37,131 nt of DNA from a virus. The stretch spans positions 1 to 37,131 of IMG/VR virus record IMGVR_UViG_3300046794_000284; one strand, given 5' to 3'. Positions 18,386 through 27,823 of the stretch are shown here, piece after piece. The notes beneath the pieces were generated by a model that worked only from the letters and a program-made list of their open reading frames with translations, ran no database searches and was not told where the DNA came from. Positions within the stretch are counted from its first letter, which is position 1. The number at the start of each line of letters is the position of its first letter. The position numbers and the translations under genes were made by a program.

Positions 18386-19114
18386 TCAGGTGCAGGTAAA
18401 AACTTGCGGCCGTACGGCGCTTGTCGCGTCTGCAGTCAAGGCATCAAACATGAATACGTCTGGCGCAGCGAAGTTGTCCGCGATAACGCCTCCCCATGTG
18501 AATGTCTGATTGGTCTGTACTGATGTAACGCCCTTGCGAGCTATTTCTTCATAGCAGTAGCGTGATCCGCCGCCGTTGTACGAGCCCACAACGAGAGTAA
18601 AGCCCGAAGGAGGGTTATTCTGACTAAAAATTCGGTCGCTACCTACGCCGAACAGCAGCAGGCAGTTAGCGCTGGTGGTGCTGATGCCAGAAAACGTGGG
18701 GGTCAGCACGCCGGACCCAGTGGCCGGCAGCGAGCTGTTTGAATCCCATGGCGCCGCCGTGTTGCAGCCAGAGACACCGAATACGAGCGCGGCTGCGTCA
18801 TCGTAGGTCGATGAGGCGAAATTAACCGTAAAGACTGTGGCCGTGAGGGTCGATGGAGCAAGCGCCCACCAGACCTCGAGACTATCCTTCAGATTATTCT
18901 GCGCGGCCGAAACGATCTGTGAGCGGCGGGCAAATGTCAGGCCGCCACCGGTCACCGATGTGACGGCAGGCGGCGTCGTGCCGGTGGTGCTACCTATCGA
19001 TACCTGGACCACGATAATGCGATTGGCGCCGGTCGTAGTGAGCCCGCCCATCGCGATCGACGCGACGGCGGTCCCGATACCGGTAGCGGTTCCGTCAACT
19101 ACAGGTGCGGCCAT
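18386..19114 (-). CDS. Putative tail-fibre or receptor-binding accessory protein
   Basis: 242 residues, rich in T, S, G and A with alternating short strands throughout (N-R-I-I-V-V-Q-V-S-I, A-T-V-F-T-V-N-F-A, N-C-L-L-L-F-G-V-G). A beta-sandwich of jelly-roll type is the likely fold. It begins M-A-A-P-V-V-D-G-T-A and has no signal peptide. It follows the long fibre gene by nine bases and probably forms part of the distal fibre or a decoration that contacts the host surface. No family is assigned. Confidence 0.55.
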   Translation of the reverse strand: MAAPVVDGTATGIGTAVASIAMGGLTTTGANRIIVVQVSIGSTTGTTPPAVTSVTGGGLTFARRSQIVSAAQNNLKDSLEVWWALAPSTLTATVFTVNFASSTYDDAAALVFGVSGCNTAAPWDSNSSLPATGSGVLTPTFSGISTTSANCLLLFGVGSDRIFSQNNPPSGFTLVVGSYNGGGSRYCYEEIARKGVTSVQTNQTFTWGGVIADNFAAPDVFMFDALTADATSAVRPQVFTCT

Positions 19115-19123
19115 AGCTTCTCC

Positions 19124-21718
19124 TTAACGCGTGCCGGTCAGCACGATACCGATATCAGCAAGCGTGGCGTCCGGTGTTCCTGGCGCGATGATCGAAAGGA
19201 CATCGCCGGCGGCGAGCGATTTAGATGTGCCACTGACCGTGGTGAATGTGGCCGTTGATCCCGACGAGGCAAAGGTAATCGTCCCAATTGTCGTGCCGTT
19301 GTTCTGCACATCGATCGCGGTGCTCGCGGTCGCCGCCACCGATGCTTTCGCGTAGCTGCCGGCGAAGTTCGCCGGGATCGTGATGGCGCGCGCAACAGGC
19401 ACGCGGACAATCTTCGATGAGGCTCCCGGCACGCCCGGGTAAAATGCCGTCAGGTCGAACGGTTGAGCGAGTGGCGCATAGAGCGTGTCGAAGTAGGTCT
19501 TGAGCGCAGTCTTGATGTTCGCCCAGCTGAGCTTTTTCAGAACGTTGGATGCTGCGCTGTCCATCAGCCCGACATAGTCGGCGTCGACCGGCGTCGTCTT
19601 GGCGGTGGCGCTATTGATCAGCGCACCGATTGTCGTGGTCGTTTCGTCGCCGGTGTTCGTGCCGCTATTCGTGCCGGTGATCTGCGACGTGAGAGCTAGC
19701 GTGCCAGTGGTGGCCGGCGCCGTCAGCGTGACGGTTCCAAGCGCGCCCGTAGGCGGCTGGACGGTGATGGTGCCGCTGGCGGCGTTCGCCAGAACGACCT
19801 TGCCGACGGACGAGCCAGCCACGCCGAGATTCAGGGCCGAAGCGCCATCGGTTGTTATTCCTGCCGCCACTTTGGTATCAGCCGTCCCGGCACCCAATAC
19901 GACGGCGTTGCTGGTGAGCGACCCGCCCGTATGGGTGACTGTCCCGGTGCCGGCGGCTGCGAACTGAGCATCAACATATGCCTTGGTCGCCTTCTGGCTC
20001 GCTAAGCGTGTGTCACTATTGGCTGCGAGGGCTACATCCGTGTCGAGCGCGACCCCGCCCTTTACGAGCTTGCCGGTGGTCCCGTCAAACTGGGTGAAGT
20101 GACTGTCTGTTGCGGATGCTGGGCCAATAACGGCTCCATCGATGTTGACCTGGCTGATAACCCAGTTGGCGCCGACCGTCGCGTGATTGCCGGATGCCGT
20201 GCTGTCGGTAATGCAGTAGAGCGTGTCGCCAGCCTCGACGTTCGGGCCCGATGCCCCGCCGATCTTGCCCGCGACACTGACCTTGTACAGGTTGCCGGCA
20301 TCGGCCGCCGGATAGTTCGGGTTGGCCGAGCAGTCGATCACGCCCTTGAAGATCATGACGTCGGTCGCGCCGCTCGTCGCAATGGCGTCCACGTATGCCT
20401 TGACGGCCTTCTGCGTGGCGACGCGGGCATCGCTGTTCGCCGCCAATGACGTATCAGTGTCCGATGCCAGCGTGGCGACCGTGCCTAGGCCCAGCGTCGT
20501 GCGCTGCGCTGCCGCATCAGCATCGTCCAGCAGTGCCCGTCCCGCTGCCGTCAGGTCGTATGTCGACGCCGTGCCGGAACCGCTGAACATGACGCCTTTG
20601 TCCGCCGCACTCGTGAGTGCCGCGAGTGCCGCCAGTTCGGCGTCGTAGGCCTGCACGTCAGTGCCGATGGCCAATCCAAGTGCCGTGCGCGCGGCGCTGG
20701 CACTGGTGCCACCGGTACCGCCGCTGGCGACCGGAAGGGCGGTTCCAGAGTAGGTCAGCGCGAGCGTGCCTGTGCTGGTAACGGGCGAGCCGGACACCGA
20801 CAGGAAGCTTGGGGCTGACAGGCCCACACTGGTGACAGTGCCAGCGCCAATGCCGCCGGGCGTCACCACCTGGAATACGTCGGTGCCATCCTGGCCGAGT
20901 AGCGCCGTAGCGCCGGCCGCAACCACGACCCCGGCGCCGCTGGCGCCCTTGATGGTCAGCGTGTGCGCGCCGCTGGTGTTGTTGGTGACGATCCACAGGC
21001 GCGGGCTAGCGCCCAGCGGCACGATGACGTTGATGTCGGCCGTGATCGCGCCGGTGAAGTTGTGCAGGGTGTTATTCGCCTCGGTGCTGGTCAGCGTCAC
21101 GTCGACGCCGCCGGCCACGCTCTTACTCAAGCGGCCGGTCTGCCATGTGCGCGCGAGACTACCGGCGACTGCGGCGGTTTCGCCCGCTTCCAGGCGGTCG
21201 TCGAGTTTCGTATAGGTGGCGCCGAGCGCGGTACTGACCTGCGCCGCGACGTCATCGGCCGCACCCCACACCACAGGCGCAATGCGCGTGATAGTGCCAA
21301 AGGCCGAGCCGGTCCACACCACGGAATACATGTCTTCAGTGCCGGCTGTAGCACTGCGAACCGGCGCGCCGGTTTGGTCCGCGTAGACGTAGTACGTGGC
21401 CGCCGACAGACCGGTAAAGGACAGTGCCGCCGGCGCTGGATTGCGGACCACCTTGGGGATCGACGGCTTCCAGTTGAACCCGGCCGCGACAGTCAGGGTG
21501 TCGCCGCTGCCCGTGGCCGCGTAGCTGTCCGCGCCGATAATCGATGCGATCGGGCCGAACAGGGCGATGAATGCCGAGCCACCGCTGGATGATGCTGCGA
21601 CCTGGCCGGCGAGGTTGGTCTCCAGCGCGTCAATCGCCGACTTGATGTTGGCGTTGTTGGCGTTGTGCTTCGAGATGTAGTTGGTGTCGCCGTTTGCAAA
21701 CGTTTGCAGGTCGTTCAT
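19124..21718 (-). CDS. Tail fibre protein
   Basis: 864 residues of low-complexity, repetitive structural sequence. The N-terminal 150 attach to the tail (N-D-L-Q-T-F-A-N-G-D-T-N-Y). The shaft contains recurring units: S-L-A-A-N-S-D-A-R-V-A-T-Q-K-A-V-K-A-Y-V-D-A and A-L-A-A-N-S-D-T-R-L-A-S-Q-K-A-T-K-A-Y-V-D-A, and paired T-A-L-G-L/T-T-L-G-L segments. These are typical of phage fibres built on trimeric repeats. The C-terminal 100 residues are a beta-rich end without catalytic motifs. It probably binds the receptor with the following proteins. The start overlaps the stop of the 170-residue gene. Confidence 0.85.
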   Translation of the reverse strand: MNDLQTFANGDTNYISKHNANNANIKSAIDALETNLAGQVAASSSGGSAFIALFGPIASIIGADSYAATGSGDTLTVAAGFNWKPSIPKVVRNPAPAALSFTGLSAATYYVYADQTGAPVRSATAGTEDMYSVVWTGSAFGTITRIAPVVWGAADDVAAQVSTALGATYTKLDDRLEAGETAAVAGSLARTWQTGRLSKSVAGGVDVTLTSTEANNTLHNFTGAITADINVIVPLGASPRLWIVTNNTSGAHTLTIKGASGAGVVVAAGATALLGQDGTDVFQVVTPGGIGAGTVTSVGLSAPSFLSVSGSPVTSTGTLALTYSGTALPVASGGTGGTSASAARTALGLAIGTDVQAYDAELAALAALTSAADKGVMFSGSGTASTYDLTAAGRALLDDADAAAQRTTLGLGTVATLASDTDTSLAANSDARVATQKAVKAYVDAIATSGATDVMIFKGVIDCSANPNYPAADAGNLYKVSVAGKIGGASGPNVEAGDTLYCITDSTASGNHATVGANWVISQVNIDGAVIGPASATDSHFTQFDGTTGKLVKGGVALDTDVALAANSDTRLASQKATKAYVDAQFAAAGTGTVTHTGGSLTSNAVVLGAGTADTKVAAGITTDGASALNLGVAGSSVGKVVLANAASGTITVQPPTGALGTVTLTAPATTGTLALTSQITGTNSGTNTGDETTTTIGALINSATAKTTPVDADYVGLMDSAASNVLKKLSWANIKTALKTYFDTLYAPLAQPFDLTAFYPGVPGASSKIVRVPVARAITIPANFAGSYAKASVAATASTAIDVQNNGTTIGTITFASSGSTATFTTVSGTSKSLAAGDVLSIIAPGTPDATLADIGIVLTGTR

Positions 21719-22227
21719 GCCGTTACCTTAATCAAAGTCGTGCCCTGGTAAATCGCGATGGAGCCGTAGGCCGCCGAGCCGTATCCGCCAAAATTGGCGA
21801 GATCCCCGTAGCCGACCGGGATGGAGATGATCGACAGATCCTCGATCACGCCGAACGTGAAGTCCTCCAGGTCCACCGGGACCCGGATATACGTGCCCGG
21901 CATCTGCTTCGAGAAACCGATAATTTCGTAGCGGCCGGATGCGGAGCGGCGCAGACGCACGGCCGAACCCACGTCGGCGTACACGACGTCCATGTTGCCG
22001 CGCGCGATCGGAACGTCGTGTAGTACCGAGCCCACCGTGCCGACGTTCAGCAAGTTCGCGCTCTGGTCGTTGCCTTGGTTATTTACGATTGCAACGTCTA
22101 CGTCACACGCGTAGGTCGTGGACAAGCCATCCGTCACGCTCAGGGTTGGACGCGTCAAGACCTTCCCGTCCAGCTCCTGCTGCATGTCGCGCTGCTGCGC
22201 GTCGATAAGATAGGTGAGTACGGACAT
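21715..22227 (-). CDS. Tail-tip structural protein of unknown function
   Basis: 170 residues. The N-terminal helix (I-D-A-Q-Q-R-D-M-Q-Q-E-L) leads into a beta-rich body with I-A-R-G-N-M-D-V-V-Y-A-D-V-G-S-A-V-R-L and a glycine-rich end (G-Y-G-D-L-A-N-F-G-G-Y-G-S). Its position between the hub-like protein and the fibre suggests an adaptor that joins the fibre to the tail tip. It overlaps the fibre start by ATGA. No family is recognised. Confidence 0.55.
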   Translation of the reverse strand: MSVLTYLIDAQQRDMQQELDGKVLTRPTLSVTDGLSTTYACDVDVAIVNNQGNDQSANLLNVGTVGSVLHDVPIARGNMDVVYADVGSAVRLRRSASGRYEIIGFSKQMPGTYIRVPVDLEDFTFGVIEDLSIISIPVGYGDLANFGGYGSAAYGSIAIYQGTTLIKVTA

Positions 22228-22230
22228 TGT

Positions 22231-23688
22231 CTAGCACCTGAAGCCAGTGATATCGAGGGTGGCCGGCGAGCCGATCGACAGGTCGCGGGCGTAATCCGTG
22301 ACGTAGACCCGGCTGCCGTCCTTCAGTGAAATGATGTCGCCCCGCTCTATGCGCGGATCGTCCACAATCGACACGTTGTACGAGCTGGCGGATCGGTACG
22401 AGTAGATCAGTTCGCGGACCGCGAAGCCCTCGGACTGCTCCTGATTCATCACAAAGTCGTTTTCGATCTCCGCGACGTTGATCTCCCAATCCTGCACGTT
22501 CTTCCCGTACGCGGTCGTCGTGTTCCTGGCGTGCACCATGTCGTACGGTGTACCCCATATTTCGTAGACGCCGGTCCCGATGGACATCATCGTCACCAGC
22601 AGTGCGACGTCGGCCGCGCCCTCAACAAGACGCCCTTCCGGGATCGTCACGCCGCCGCCAAACGACACGACGCCGTCAGGAATTGCATGCGCCGCAAGCT
22701 TCGCGGCAATGGCCGCCGTGGCGAGACCTGGGACCCATGCGTAAGTGGTGAGTTTTATCTGGCCGGATGTAATGCTCTTCTGGCTGTAGTCCTCGCTGCA
22801 AACCGGCAGCAGGCCGGCATTCGCCGACTGTCGCACTACCATGTGCGTATTGCGCGCCCGCTGCGTTCCGTCCTGGCTGAACGCGACATCGCGCTCCAGC
22901 TTCAGCTTGAAGAAGCCGGCCGTCATCGTGGCCTTGTCCAGAATGCGATCCTGTTGCGAGACTTCGGTCAGGTTCGGGTCGAGCCACTTGATCTTTACCT
23001 CGGTCGCCGGGGCGCGAGACTTGGAGCCGTTCACGTTCAGCAGGCGGGTGTTATCGGTCAGCACGATGTCCGCGGCGCGCGTCGTGTCGCGCGAGATCGA
23101 CTTGAGGCGCCCGCGTGCGTCGACATACGGCTCAAGGCCAGAGGGCTGCATCAGCACTGTGAACATCTGCCACGGCGGCAGGTCCGCAAGCTGCGTGTTC
23201 GAATGCACGGTGTAGCCGGGGATGTTCAAGGTGCCGATTTCGAAATCCGTGAGGCCTATCCCGTAGCAAATCTGACGGGCGATGTAGTCCAGCGGCGTCG
23301 AGACCGGATATAGGTCCGTCAGGCGGCGGGTTTCGCGCCAAAGCGGCGACGTGTCACGCGACCGCGCCACGATGGTCATCGACTTCTGTCCGGACGAGAG
23401 CCGAAAATCGTTGATCGCCTGGATGATACCGATCCAGAAGCTGCGCCCTTCGAGCCTGATCTCGAGCACCTGTCCGTACTTCGGCTGATTCGCCCCATAC
23501 AGTTCGTCGTGCCACGCCAGCCCGACCGATACCTCGCCCGGCGACTGGCGCACGGACGTGCAAAACTGCGTGATCTCCACCGGCTCAAGTGAAACGCCCC
23601 GCAGCACGTCCAACGGGCTCGCAGAATGCACGAAGACCGTCGTTGTCCGCCCGCTGTCGAGCGGGTACGGATCCCAAGTCACATCCAT
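22231..23688 (-). CDS. Tail hub-like protein
   Basis: 485 residues. The first 180 carry short strands with E-V-S-V-G-L-A-W-H-D-E-L-Y-G and F-W-I-G-I-I-Q-A-I-N-D-F, and then P-L-D-Y-I-A-R-Q-I-C near 140, features of hub proteins of the gp27/gpD type that cap the tail tube. The middle includes W-Q-M-F-T-V-L-M-Q-P-S-G-L-E-P-Y and the C-terminus S-L-K-D-G-S-R-V-Y-V-T. No lytic domain is visible. The assignment rests on position and pattern rather than on a named family match. Confidence 0.6.
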   Translation of the reverse strand: MDVTWDPYPLDSGRTTTVFVHSASPLDVLRGVSLEPVEITQFCTSVRQSPGEVSVGLAWHDELYGANQPKYGQVLEIRLEGRSFWIGIIQAINDFRLSSGQKSMTIVARSRDTSPLWRETRRLTDLYPVSTPLDYIARQICYGIGLTDFEIGTLNIPGYTVHSNTQLADLPPWQMFTVLMQPSGLEPYVDARGRLKSISRDTTRAADIVLTDNTRLLNVNGSKSRAPATEVKIKWLDPNLTEVSQQDRILDKATMTAGFFKLKLERDVAFSQDGTQRARNTHMVVRQSANAGLLPVCSEDYSQKSITSGQIKLTTYAWVPGLATAAIAAKLAAHAIPDGVVSFGGGVTIPEGRLVEGAADVALLVTMMSIGTGVYEIWGTPYDMVHARNTTTAYGKNVQDWEINVAEIENDFVMNQEQSEGFAVRELIYSYRSASSYNVSIVDDPRIERGDIISLKDGSRVYVTDYARDLSIGSPATLDITGFRC

Positions 23689-23801
23689 GGTTTATCTGCC
23701 TCAAGAAATAGTGATCGCATGCCCGATGTCGCCAACAAGGGCGACACCGCAATGCCTGACCAGCGCACGGCGGCCGCAGACCAGTGATCGATGATGAACA
23801 T
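23679..23801 (-). CDS. Possible 40-residue protein between two tail genes
   Basis: A 40-codon frame fills the 116-bp gap between the 998-residue tail protein and the hub gene. It starts M-F-I-I-D-H-W-S-A-A-A-V-R-W and its last codons overlap the hub start. GGAGG from the upstream gene's polyglycine codons lies 12 bases before the ATG. Similar short tryptophan-containing proteins occur in tail operons, but no family is named. It could be chance. Confidence 0.4.
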   Translation of the reverse strand: MFIIDHWSAAAVRWSGIAVSPLLATSGMRSLFLEADKPWM

Positions 23802-23804
23802 CGA

Positions 23805-26801
23805 TCAGCCCCCGCCTCCTCCGCCGGTGGGAAGGGAATACGTTAAAATCCAATGGTCGTAGGGCCAGTAATAGGTCGCATCGGACGCGGCGGTGCCATC
23901 GGTATAGCCGTTATAGGAAATGTACTTGCCCCACTCCGGAATATGGAACATATCCATAGCCGTAACGGGTTGCATCCTGTCCCAATTAAGGCCATCGGTG
24001 CTGCTGATGGTAACCCTGACAGGTTCAGCCCCCGAACCGCTGCTGTTGACGATGTAGCCAAAGGCCAGATACCGGCTTTGTTCTTCCACCCAAAATGGCG
24101 CGGTGACCGACAGGGGGAAGAAGATGTTGGTTACTGGCGTCCACGTCACACCATCCGGGCTGGACATCATGGACCATGCATAAGGCTTGTCTGCCACGGC
24201 GTCACTCATGGGGCGGCTGAGACCACCGGCAATGTACAGTTCGATATCCGGGTTCCAAGACACAGAGCGCCACAGGCCAACCGGGGTGGTGCGCCGTGTC
24301 CACGTCACCCCATCTGGACTTGTGGCGGCACCCTGTCCGTCATCGGACGGGAACACGGCCAAGAATTGTGCCTGTTCTTCAGACCAAATTAACCCCATGC
24401 CCCCTCCCACGTTGGCGTCGCTGAGGGCGGAAGGCGTGGTAAGGGTCCACGTTAGGCCACCATCTGTACTGGTGCCGCTTGTGACACCCCCTGTGTAAAT
24501 GCCGATGCCTACGACGAGGTTCAGAGACGGCACCGGCACCATGCGAATCCAGTTTACATCCGGGGCTCCAATCTGTTCATGCCACGTAATACCGTCATCA
24601 CTCCACATGGTGTTATAGGGCACATAGATACCAAAGATGGTGCTTCCGCCAGTCAGGGTGGGCAGACTGTAATAGATGAACTTGGAGATTTGCTCACTCC
24701 AGAAGAACACGTTCTTCCAACGGTTATCTCCACTTGGGCCTAATGATCGGCTCACCCATGTGATGCCGTCCGTCGAGGTGATGGCATCCCCCCCTGCTTC
24801 CCCCCCAAGGTCGGACAGGTAAATTGCTACGTCCAAGGTCGGGGAGTAGGCCCGAAGACTCCACTGGCTCGCGGGCGGCGTCACGGTCGTCCAGTTCATC
24901 AACCTGCCTTGTGTGGAGGTGTAGTCCGTGTCCAAGCTGAAGTTGACATCCAGCGCCACGCCATTCTTGGTCTCCGTGTAGGGGGGCAGAGTGTCAGTGG
25001 TAGGGGTGGGCGGGGAAGTCAGCGCTTCGTGATACCTGTAATCCAGGATGGAATTGAGGAACGTCACCAGTTCGATGGGGGTCATGGCGCGAGGTGTGCC
25101 GCTTAAGGCGATTTGGCCACTCACCGCCCCGCCAACCACGATGCCTCGACCTTTGGCCATGTTGGGGGCGATCACACTGGACTTACCAAGAAGGGTGGCG
25201 CCAGCAGGCGATGCCAAGTCGGCGGAAAAATATCCGCTATCGACCGGTCCATTTATATCTGAAATAAACGACACTTCTTCCGGGCCGTGCATGGCGAATC
25301 CTGACAGCAAACTCAGCCCTGGCGTCCAAGCGCCTCCGCTACTGGCTGCGGTCGTGAAGCTCGCGCCAGTCACAACCAAGGAATCAAGTCCCGCACCGTT
25401 GCGATGCAGGTAATGGGGATAGTAGGTCGTGCTTGCTGCCAGGCCGGTGACGCTCACGTTTTGCACGCCGGTGCCTGTCACGATCTGCGCCAGCCCTGCC
25501 TTGACATCGGCAGCCGTTGCGGTGGAGCTGGCAGAGAACAGGATGTATAGCGATCCGCTCCTCTGATTGGTCGACACAGTCCCGGTAGCAGTTGTGGCGC
25601 CGGTCTGCGTAGCAGTGGGCACCGATAATATCGGGGCGACGGTTTCAGTTCCAGGGCCAGGACGAGGAAGCCCAGTGTCAACGTTTGCCGTTGCGGTCAC
25701 CTCGCTTAATCCGGCGTCGGTGCCCACCAGGTTGATCGTCGCATACCCGTAGCTGTCGGTGATATGCGCGCCAGGCCCGATCGAGCCGGGATCGGTCGCG
25801 GTGACGGAAATCGGCAGGCTTGGAATCGCCTCGCCGGCGTCGCCAACAGCGCGCACGAGCATCGGCACGGTGCGTCCCTTGCGCGGGGGCTTCAGCGGGA
25901 TCGGGCGCGTGATATTGGTGGCGATCGGTACTGGGTAGTAGCCCGTGATTGTGTTCGAGGATGAGCCGTCAGCGTTGATGGGCGGCTCGCCGGGTACGCC
26001 GTCGACGAAATTGAACGCCAGCAGTCGGCGCAACACGAAGTCCCAGGCGTAGGTGATTCTAAATACGTTGTGCGGGCCGGACACCGGCGCGCGTGTGGTC
26101 GAAAGGATAGCTCCGGTTGTGTAGTCGACCAGATTCAGCATGCCGTTGCTGCAAACCACGAAGCAGCGCCGGTCGTCCTCCTGCATGATCTGGACCACCG
26201 GCCCCGACACCCAGATGCGGCGCAGCAGCGCGCCGGTGGCCAGATCGTTGACCAGAATGTAGCGCGCGTCCACCGTCGCCGGGTAACCTGACATGACAAT
26301 GAGGTTGCGCGCCCGGTCAATCATCGGGTGGGCGATTCCGTGGAATAGCTGGTCCGACGGGATCTCGAAGAAACTGGCGGCGGTCGTGTTGCTTACCGCG
26401 TAGGTCAGCGGGTCGAGTTCGCACAAGTTGGCGTCGTGGTTCGTACTCCATAGGGCGCCGTCCCGGCTTTGCATGATCTCGGAGTCGAGGCTGTTGCCAA
26501 TGAGTTCGCCGTAGCCGAGAAAGGCGCCCGTAGTGCCATCGAATTTCAGCGACTGGCCGACCGACGGGAAATAGATATTGCTGGTAACCGCGTTCAGGAT
26601 GATCGTGGACGGACCGTTTGGAGTGGCCTCCTTTTTCACGAACATTGCATTCACACGGTCGAATTCCTCGCCGTACATCCTGGGCGGCGTCGTGAAATAG
26701 GCAATCTGCGGCGGATTCACAATTTGACCGTACGGGCCGGTCAGGGTAGGGTCGTCCGGCATCCTGTACGGCACATTGACTTCAAAAATCTGCTTGTACA
26801 T
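23805..26801 (-). CDS. Large multidomain tail protein with Asp-box repeats and polyglycine end
   Basis: 998 residues. About 1-290 look like a beta-propeller (Y-I-L-V-N-D-L-A-T-G-A-L-L, then M-L-N-L-V-D-Y-T-T-G-A-I-L). An Ig-like domain follows (300-375, T-D-S-Y-G-Y-A-T-I-N), then a fibronectin-like segment (390-490). From about 680 to 960 at least six Asp-box-like motifs recur: S-T-D-G-I-T-W, S-D-D-G-I-T-W, S-T-D-G-G-L-T-W, S-P-D-G-V-T-W twice and S-T-D-G-L-N-W, typical of sialidase-type propellers. No catalytic sialidase residues are evident. The protein ends in six glycines. It is likely a tail-tip or host-binding protein. Confidence 0.65.
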   Translation of the reverse strand: MYKQIFEVNVPYRMPDDPTLTGPYGQIVNPPQIAYFTTPPRMYGEEFDRVNAMFVKKEATPNGPSTIILNAVTSNIYFPSVGQSLKFDGTTGAFLGYGELIGNSLDSEIMQSRDGALWSTNHDANLCELDPLTYAVSNTTAASFFEIPSDQLFHGIAHPMIDRARNLIVMSGYPATVDARYILVNDLATGALLRRIWVSGPVVQIMQEDDRRCFVVCSNGMLNLVDYTTGAILSTTRAPVSGPHNVFRITYAWDFVLRRLLAFNFVDGVPGEPPINADGSSSNTITGYYPVPIATNITRPIPLKPPRKGRTVPMLVRAVGDAGEAIPSLPISVTATDPGSIGPGAHITDSYGYATINLVGTDAGLSEVTATANVDTGLPRPGPGTETVAPILSVPTATQTGATTATGTVSTNQRSGSLYILFSASSTATAADVKAGLAQIVTGTGVQNVSVTGLAASTTYYPHYLHRNGAGLDSLVVTGASFTTAASSGGAWTPGLSLLSGFAMHGPEEVSFISDINGPVDSGYFSADLASPAGATLLGKSSVIAPNMAKGRGIVVGGAVSGQIALSGTPRAMTPIELVTFLNSILDYRYHEALTSPPTPTTDTLPPYTETKNGVALDVNFSLDTDYTSTQGRLMNWTTVTPPASQWSLRAYSPTLDVAIYLSDLGGEAGGDAITSTDGITWVSRSLGPSGDNRWKNVFFWSEQISKFIYYSLPTLTGGSTIFGIYVPYNTMWSDDGITWHEQIGAPDVNWIRMVPVPSLNLVVGIGIYTGGVTSGTSTDGGLTWTLTTPSALSDANVGGGMGLIWSEEQAQFLAVFPSDDGQGAATSPDGVTWTRRTTPVGLWRSVSWNPDIELYIAGGLSRPMSDAVADKPYAWSMMSSPDGVTWTPVTNIFFPLSVTAPFWVEEQSRYLAFGYIVNSSGSGAEPVRVTISSTDGLNWDRMQPVTAMDMFHIPEWGKYISYNGYTDGTAASDATYYWPYDHWILTYSLPTGGGGGG

Positions 26802-27823
26802 CAGAACTCCGCTGTTGCCTGGATCGTTGGTGCCGTGCCGGCCGTTATCGGCGCGACATAGCCGGTATATGCGTAACCATCGGCGTCCGTCGTGGATTGC
26901 GTCGTGGTCAGGGCCCCGTCGCCCGAGGTGATCGACCAGGAGATCAACTCACCCTCGCAGGGCTCCCCATGATCCCCGACCAGCTGCGCACGCACCTGAG
27001 TCACCTTGCCACCCAAGAGAGGCGTGACCGCTTCGGGGTTGCTTAGTGAATCCGGCCGCACGGAATTGGCCCATACGCTCACGTGCCAGTCCCCGCCGCT
27101 CACTTCATAGCTGATGTAGACGTCGTATTTGATGCTGTACCATGCGCCGCTGTTCGGTCCGATCCACGAAATCCACGGCTTGACGACCTGCTGCTTCGCC
27201 ACGACGTCGTAGAACAGGATGCCGCCGCTCGGGTAGATCAGGCAGAGCACGCCTTCATCCCTCGTCCGCGACACGGACGGTACGTTTGGCAAGTCGTAGA
27301 TCGGATCCGAGATCGGTGGCGTCAGCGTGCACTCTGCAACCCACTCGGAATCGCTGCCATCGATGGCGCGCCTTGTGATGTAAGGCCCCTGGATCGCGAT
27401 CAGGCGGTCGGCGGTGCGGATTTGAGGGAAACTTCCGGATGAAGCGGCGAGCGCTGCGCTGCGCACGACCAGCTTGTCGGCGTAGACGCCGGTTTGCTTG
27501 TCGAAGCCCCACACATACCCGGCCGCCGTCCCCAATTCCGAATCGAAATCGGTGTCGTACATCACCCATTCGTATTGCCCGACCAAGTCGACCAGCATGG
27601 CGCCGTGCCGCGTCTTACCCCTGGTGCCGCACGTGCCGTCCAGTTGCGCAACGAAATAATTTGGGCCGAAACCGAAGATATCGCCGATCGAGGTGTAGGC
27701 GCTCAGGCTGCCGATGCCCAGTTCGTCGTCCCAAAATGCGCGGCCGGTCGCGTTCGGGCCTGTGTATACGCTGCCGGCGCCGAAGCGCGCCACGGTATAG
27801 GGCCCTGCCAACAGTTCCATCAT
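26801..27823 (-). CDS. Tail protein with C-terminal Ig-like domain
   Basis: 340 residues from the ATG at 27823, which overlaps the previous stop; a longer frame to 27976 lies inside that gene. It begins M-M-E-L-L-A-G-P-Y-T-V-A. Its first 260 residues form a strand-rich body (Y-V-W-G-F-D-K-Q-T-G-V-Y, then S-G-G-I-L-F-Y-D-V-V) similar in style to the propeller part of the next gene. The last 75 residues form an Ig-like domain with S-W-S-I-T-S-G-D-G-A-L and T-D-A-D-G-Y-A-Y-T-G. It probably lies at the tail tip. No named family. Confidence 0.6.
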   Translation of the reverse strand: MMELLAGPYTVARFGAGSVYTGPNATGRAFWDDELGIGSLSAYTSIGDIFGFGPNYFVAQLDGTCGTRGKTRHGAMLVDLVGQYEWVMYDTDFDSELGTAAGYVWGFDKQTGVYADKLVVRSAALAASSGSFPQIRTADRLIAIQGPYITRRAIDGSDSEWVAECTLTPPISDPIYDLPNVPSVSRTRDEGVLCLIYPSGGILFYDVVAKQQVVKPWISWIGPNSGAWYSIKYDVYISYEVSGGDWHVSVWANSVRPDSLSNPEAVTPLLGGKVTQVRAQLVGDHGEPCEGELISWSITSGDGALTTTQSTTDADGYAYTGYVAPITAGTAPTIQATAEF

